From assembly GCA_015039365.1 (NCBI GenBank), contig WION01000514.1, positions 1 through 38,163 of the forward strand: a DNA stretch of 38,163 nt, written 5' to 3'. The position numbers and the translations under genes were made by a program. The notes beneath the pieces were generated by a model. That model saw nothing but the letters and a program-made list of their open reading frames with translations. It was not told where the DNA came from and did no database searches. Positions 37,640 through 38,163 of this stretch are shown piece after piece. Position 1 is the stretch's first letter, and each line of letters starts with the position of its first letter. Source of the DNA: Amanita rubescens. Its lineage: Eukaryota > Basidiomycota > Agaricomycetes > Agaricales > Amanitaceae.

Positions 37640-37831
37640 TCATCTCGCAGCCCGCACACTGCCGTTCCGTTTGCGCAGTGCTGAAAAGGGCTGAGCCGTT
37701 AGGAATGTAACTCCTGCTGGACCGGAAGTTGATGATCCATTGGTAGGTGACATACTGAGACTTTCAACCGTATCCACGGCAAAGTCGGCGAGCTGGCTTG
37801 CAAAATAGCTGTTGGGGTGAATTAGATGCAT
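37640..37831 (-). CDS. Small ORF convergent with protease 3
   Basis: 63 codons from an ATG (MHLIHPNSYFASQLADFAVD start) ending RKRNGSVRAAR. A good TATA box (TATAAATA on the minus strand, within 37950-37959) lies about 120 bp upstream. No family recognised. The ATG could equally be inside an intron, because a CCCAACAG acceptor directly precedes the serine codon region. Confidence 0.3.
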   Translation of the reverse strand: MHLIHPNSYFASQLADFAVDTVESLSMSPTNGSSTSGPAGVTFLTAQPFSALRKRNGSVRAAR

Positions 37832-38163
37832 TACCTACGTGTTGTGATTCTAACTAAACGCAGCTGAGCGCACCTTTGCGCTTGACCAATGCATGATAAG
37901 TGGCTAAATGACGAGACGCAATCTTCCTTTTGTCTTGCTTTCGTGTTCCTATTTATAAAGGTTGAATTCAAGATCGCCTACTATACTTCGGCGGAACAAT
38001 GAGCATCTAGTGGTGCAAATCATGGCTGTAATGGACAGATGAAAGAGGGCAAGTAAGTGCCAGGCGAAGTTCACGTTCACGTCGTTGATAATGCGATCAA
38101 AAATTTTCGCCATGACTTTGACGGTCGTGGGAAGCAGATGAGAGGCCTGAGCTCATTCGAATT
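37832..38163. other. Right-hand end, no gene seen
   Basis: Contains the minus-strand TATA-like site and otherwise no ORF of substance. Confidence 0.4.

Overview
The window looks like chromosomal DNA of an agaricomycete (mushroom-forming) fungus. The signs are spliceosomal introns of about 45-65 nt with GTRAGT donors, a NACHT-WD40 gene of the basidiomycete type, secreted pepsin-like proteases, fungal-type 5S rRNA genes and a chromodomain Ty3/Gypsy element. All gene models were read by eye from the sequence; no search was run.

Layout. 1-4733 (-): a NACHT-WD40 (NLR-like) gene that runs off the left edge with at least 14 near-identical WD40 units. 5041-6540: a 1.5-kb block that recurs at 22990-24696; each copy carries a 5S rRNA gene, the last exons of an unrecognised gene, and the 3' part of a Nudix gene (broken in the left copy, complete in the right). 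6772-21499 (-): one very unusual G-domain GTPase gene. 7185-15331 (+): a complete, very young LTR retrotransposon inserted antisense in an intron of that gene. About 22.6-23.2 kb (+): an unrecognised gene. 24276-25392 (-): a Nudix hydrolase gene. 27682-37522 (+): three paralogous aspartic protease genes, with a hypothetical gene and an LRR-like fragment between the second and third.

The main discovery candidate is the GTPase gene. Eight ordinary exons encode 296 residues of a G domain. After them the reading frame appears to continue through about 71 exons of exactly 3 nt (one codon each), plus a few of 6, 12, 15 and 30 nt. All are phase 0, and each lies between an AG acceptor and a GT donor. 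The downstream part (15598-19002) is a homogenised tandem array of about 53 units of 64-69 bp. Each unit is one mini-intron plus one codon. The intron is strongly conserved from unit to unit while the codon varies freely and is never a stop. The part nearer the G domain (19064-20114) keeps the 3-nt spacing although its introns have diverged. A 58-codon terminal exon (6772-6945) lies on the far side of the retrotransposon. If spliced as read, the gene has about 84 exons and encodes about 445 residues.

Other points: the retroelement has identical-looking LTRs, a CATAG target duplication, a putative self-priming site, a Gag frame open for 228 codons before its first ATG, and a third ORF in the env position with no membrane segment. 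The middle protease gene has DTG changed to DTA at both catalytic sites while its frame stays open.
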